Source: Thermoplasmata archaeon (GTDB lineage: Archaea; Thermoplasmatota; E2; UBA202; JdFR-43). Taken from it: DNA of 6,359 nucleotides. The DNA lies in assembly GCA_003650975.1 (NCBI GenBank), contig QMSU01000063.1, forward strand, positions 1 to 6,359, in the 5' to 3' direction. Numbering within the stretch: position 1 is the stretch's first letter; each line of letters begins with the position of its first letter. Below, in pieces: positions 5,747 through 6,359 of this stretch. A program made the position numbers and the translations under genes. Below the pieces are notes generated by a model. That model ran no database searches. It was not told the origin of the DNA and worked only from the letters and a program-made list of their open reading frames with translations.

Positions 5747-5764
5747 GGAGAGGATATGCCACTC

Positions 5765-6359
5765 ATGAAGGTGGCCATGTATTATAACAATAACGATGTG
5801 CGCATTGAGGAAATGCCCGTTCCTGAAATTGGCCCCGATGAACTGCTGGTGAAGGTGATGGCCAGTGGCATCTGCGGCAGTGATGTGATGGAATGGTACC
5901 GCCTCAAAAAGGCCCCGCGTGTTCTAGGACACGAAATTGCCGGCATTATCACTGAGGCGGGCGAACACGTCAAAAATTATAAGGAGGGTGACCGTGTATT
6001 CGTTTCCCACCATGTGCCCTGTGATACCTGCCGGTACTGCCGTGCGGGCCAGCATACCCTGTGCGACACGCTCCATTCCACCAATTTTTACCCGGGAGGC
6101 TTTGCGGAATACATCCGGGTTCCGAAAATAAATGTTGAGAAGGGAACATTCAAACTGCCCTCCGAAATGTCATATGAGGAGGGTGTGTTTATCGAGCCTC
6201 TTGCCTGTGTGGTTCGAGGTCTTCGAATAGCAGACGTCAAAGAGGGGCAGAGTGCTTTGGTAATAGGGAGTGGGATTTCCGGGTTGCTCCATATCAAACT
6301 TCTGAAAGTGCTCGGGGCAAGCACGATCATGGCCACCGACATCAACGAGTATCGCCTCA
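5765..6359 (+). CDS. Zinc-dependent medium-chain alcohol/polyol dehydrogenase, truncated by right edge
   Basis: The first 198 residues of an MDR-superfamily dehydrogenase that oxidises an alcohol or polyol, or reduces the matching carbonyl. The catalytic zinc site is intact: Cys37 in GICGSD, His56-Glu57 in GHE and Glu144 in FIEP. The structural zinc Cys set is present at 86, 89, 92 and 100. The Rossmann fold begins with VIGSGISG (167-174), and Asp192 at the end of the second strand suggests NAD rather than NADP. The pattern is closest to the sorbitol, threonine and related dehydrogenases. The substrate cannot be named from this half. The start at 5765 gives the usual family N-terminus MKVAMYY; an in-frame ATG at 5756 adds three residues. 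The gene has its own TATA-like box, so it is probably transcribed separately from the lsrF-like gene 116 bp upstream. The C-terminal remainder lies outside the window. Confidence 0.93.
   Translation, partial: MKVAMYYNNNDVRIEEMPVPEIGPDELLVKVMASGICGSDVMEWYRLKKAPRVLGHEIAGIITEAGEHVKNYKEGDRVFVSHHVPCDTCRYCRAGQHTLCDTLHSTNFYPGGFAEYIRVPKINVEKGTFKLPSEMSYEEGVFIEPLACVVRGLRIADVKEGQSALVIGSGISGLLHIKLLKVLGASTIMATDINEYRL

Overview
The window is almost certainly archaeal. It carries tiaS, which occurs only in archaea, the N-terminus of a probable Cbf5-type pseudouridine synthase, an archaeal XRE-type regulator of a family that starts with a degenerate nuclease-like domain, and a secreted beta-helix protein of the kind common in euryarchaea. 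Several genes have a TATA-like box about 20-28 bp before the start codon and little or no Shine-Dalgarno sequence, which points to leaderless transcripts. The overall flavour fits Candidatus Thermoplasmatota or a nearby euryarchaeal lineage; this placement is inference, because no rRNA or marker gene is present.

Layout, left to right: (1) the 5' end of a minus-strand gene runs off the left edge and reads like the start of archaeal Cbf5 (TruB family). (2) Divergent from it, on the plus strand, is a 583-residue secreted protein with an opening NosD-like module and a long right-handed parallel beta-helix. (3) Converging on it with a 1 bp gap is a minus-strand pair: an XRE-HTH regulator followed with zero spacing by thyX (flavin-dependent thymidylate synthase). 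(4) Divergent from the regulator across about 35 bp is tiaS, which makes agmatidine in tRNA-Ile(CAU). (5) After 20 bp comes an LsrF-like class I aldolase/thiolase whose apparent TATA box contains the tiaS stop codon. (6) After about 115 bp with a separate promoter and a possible operator is a zinc-dependent medium-chain alcohol dehydrogenase, cut by the right edge.

Most of the window is chromosomal housekeeping: tRNA modification (tiaS), RNA pseudouridylation (cbf5), dTMP synthesis (thyX) and carbonyl metabolism (lsrF-like, adh). No mobile element, CRISPR array, tRNA or rRNA was seen. The items most worth a second look are the full LsrF-like active site in an archaeal setting with no lsr genes in view, the compact divergent regulator-thyX/tiaS promoter, the TATA box fused to a stop codon, and an imperfect inverted repeat in front of the dehydrogenase.
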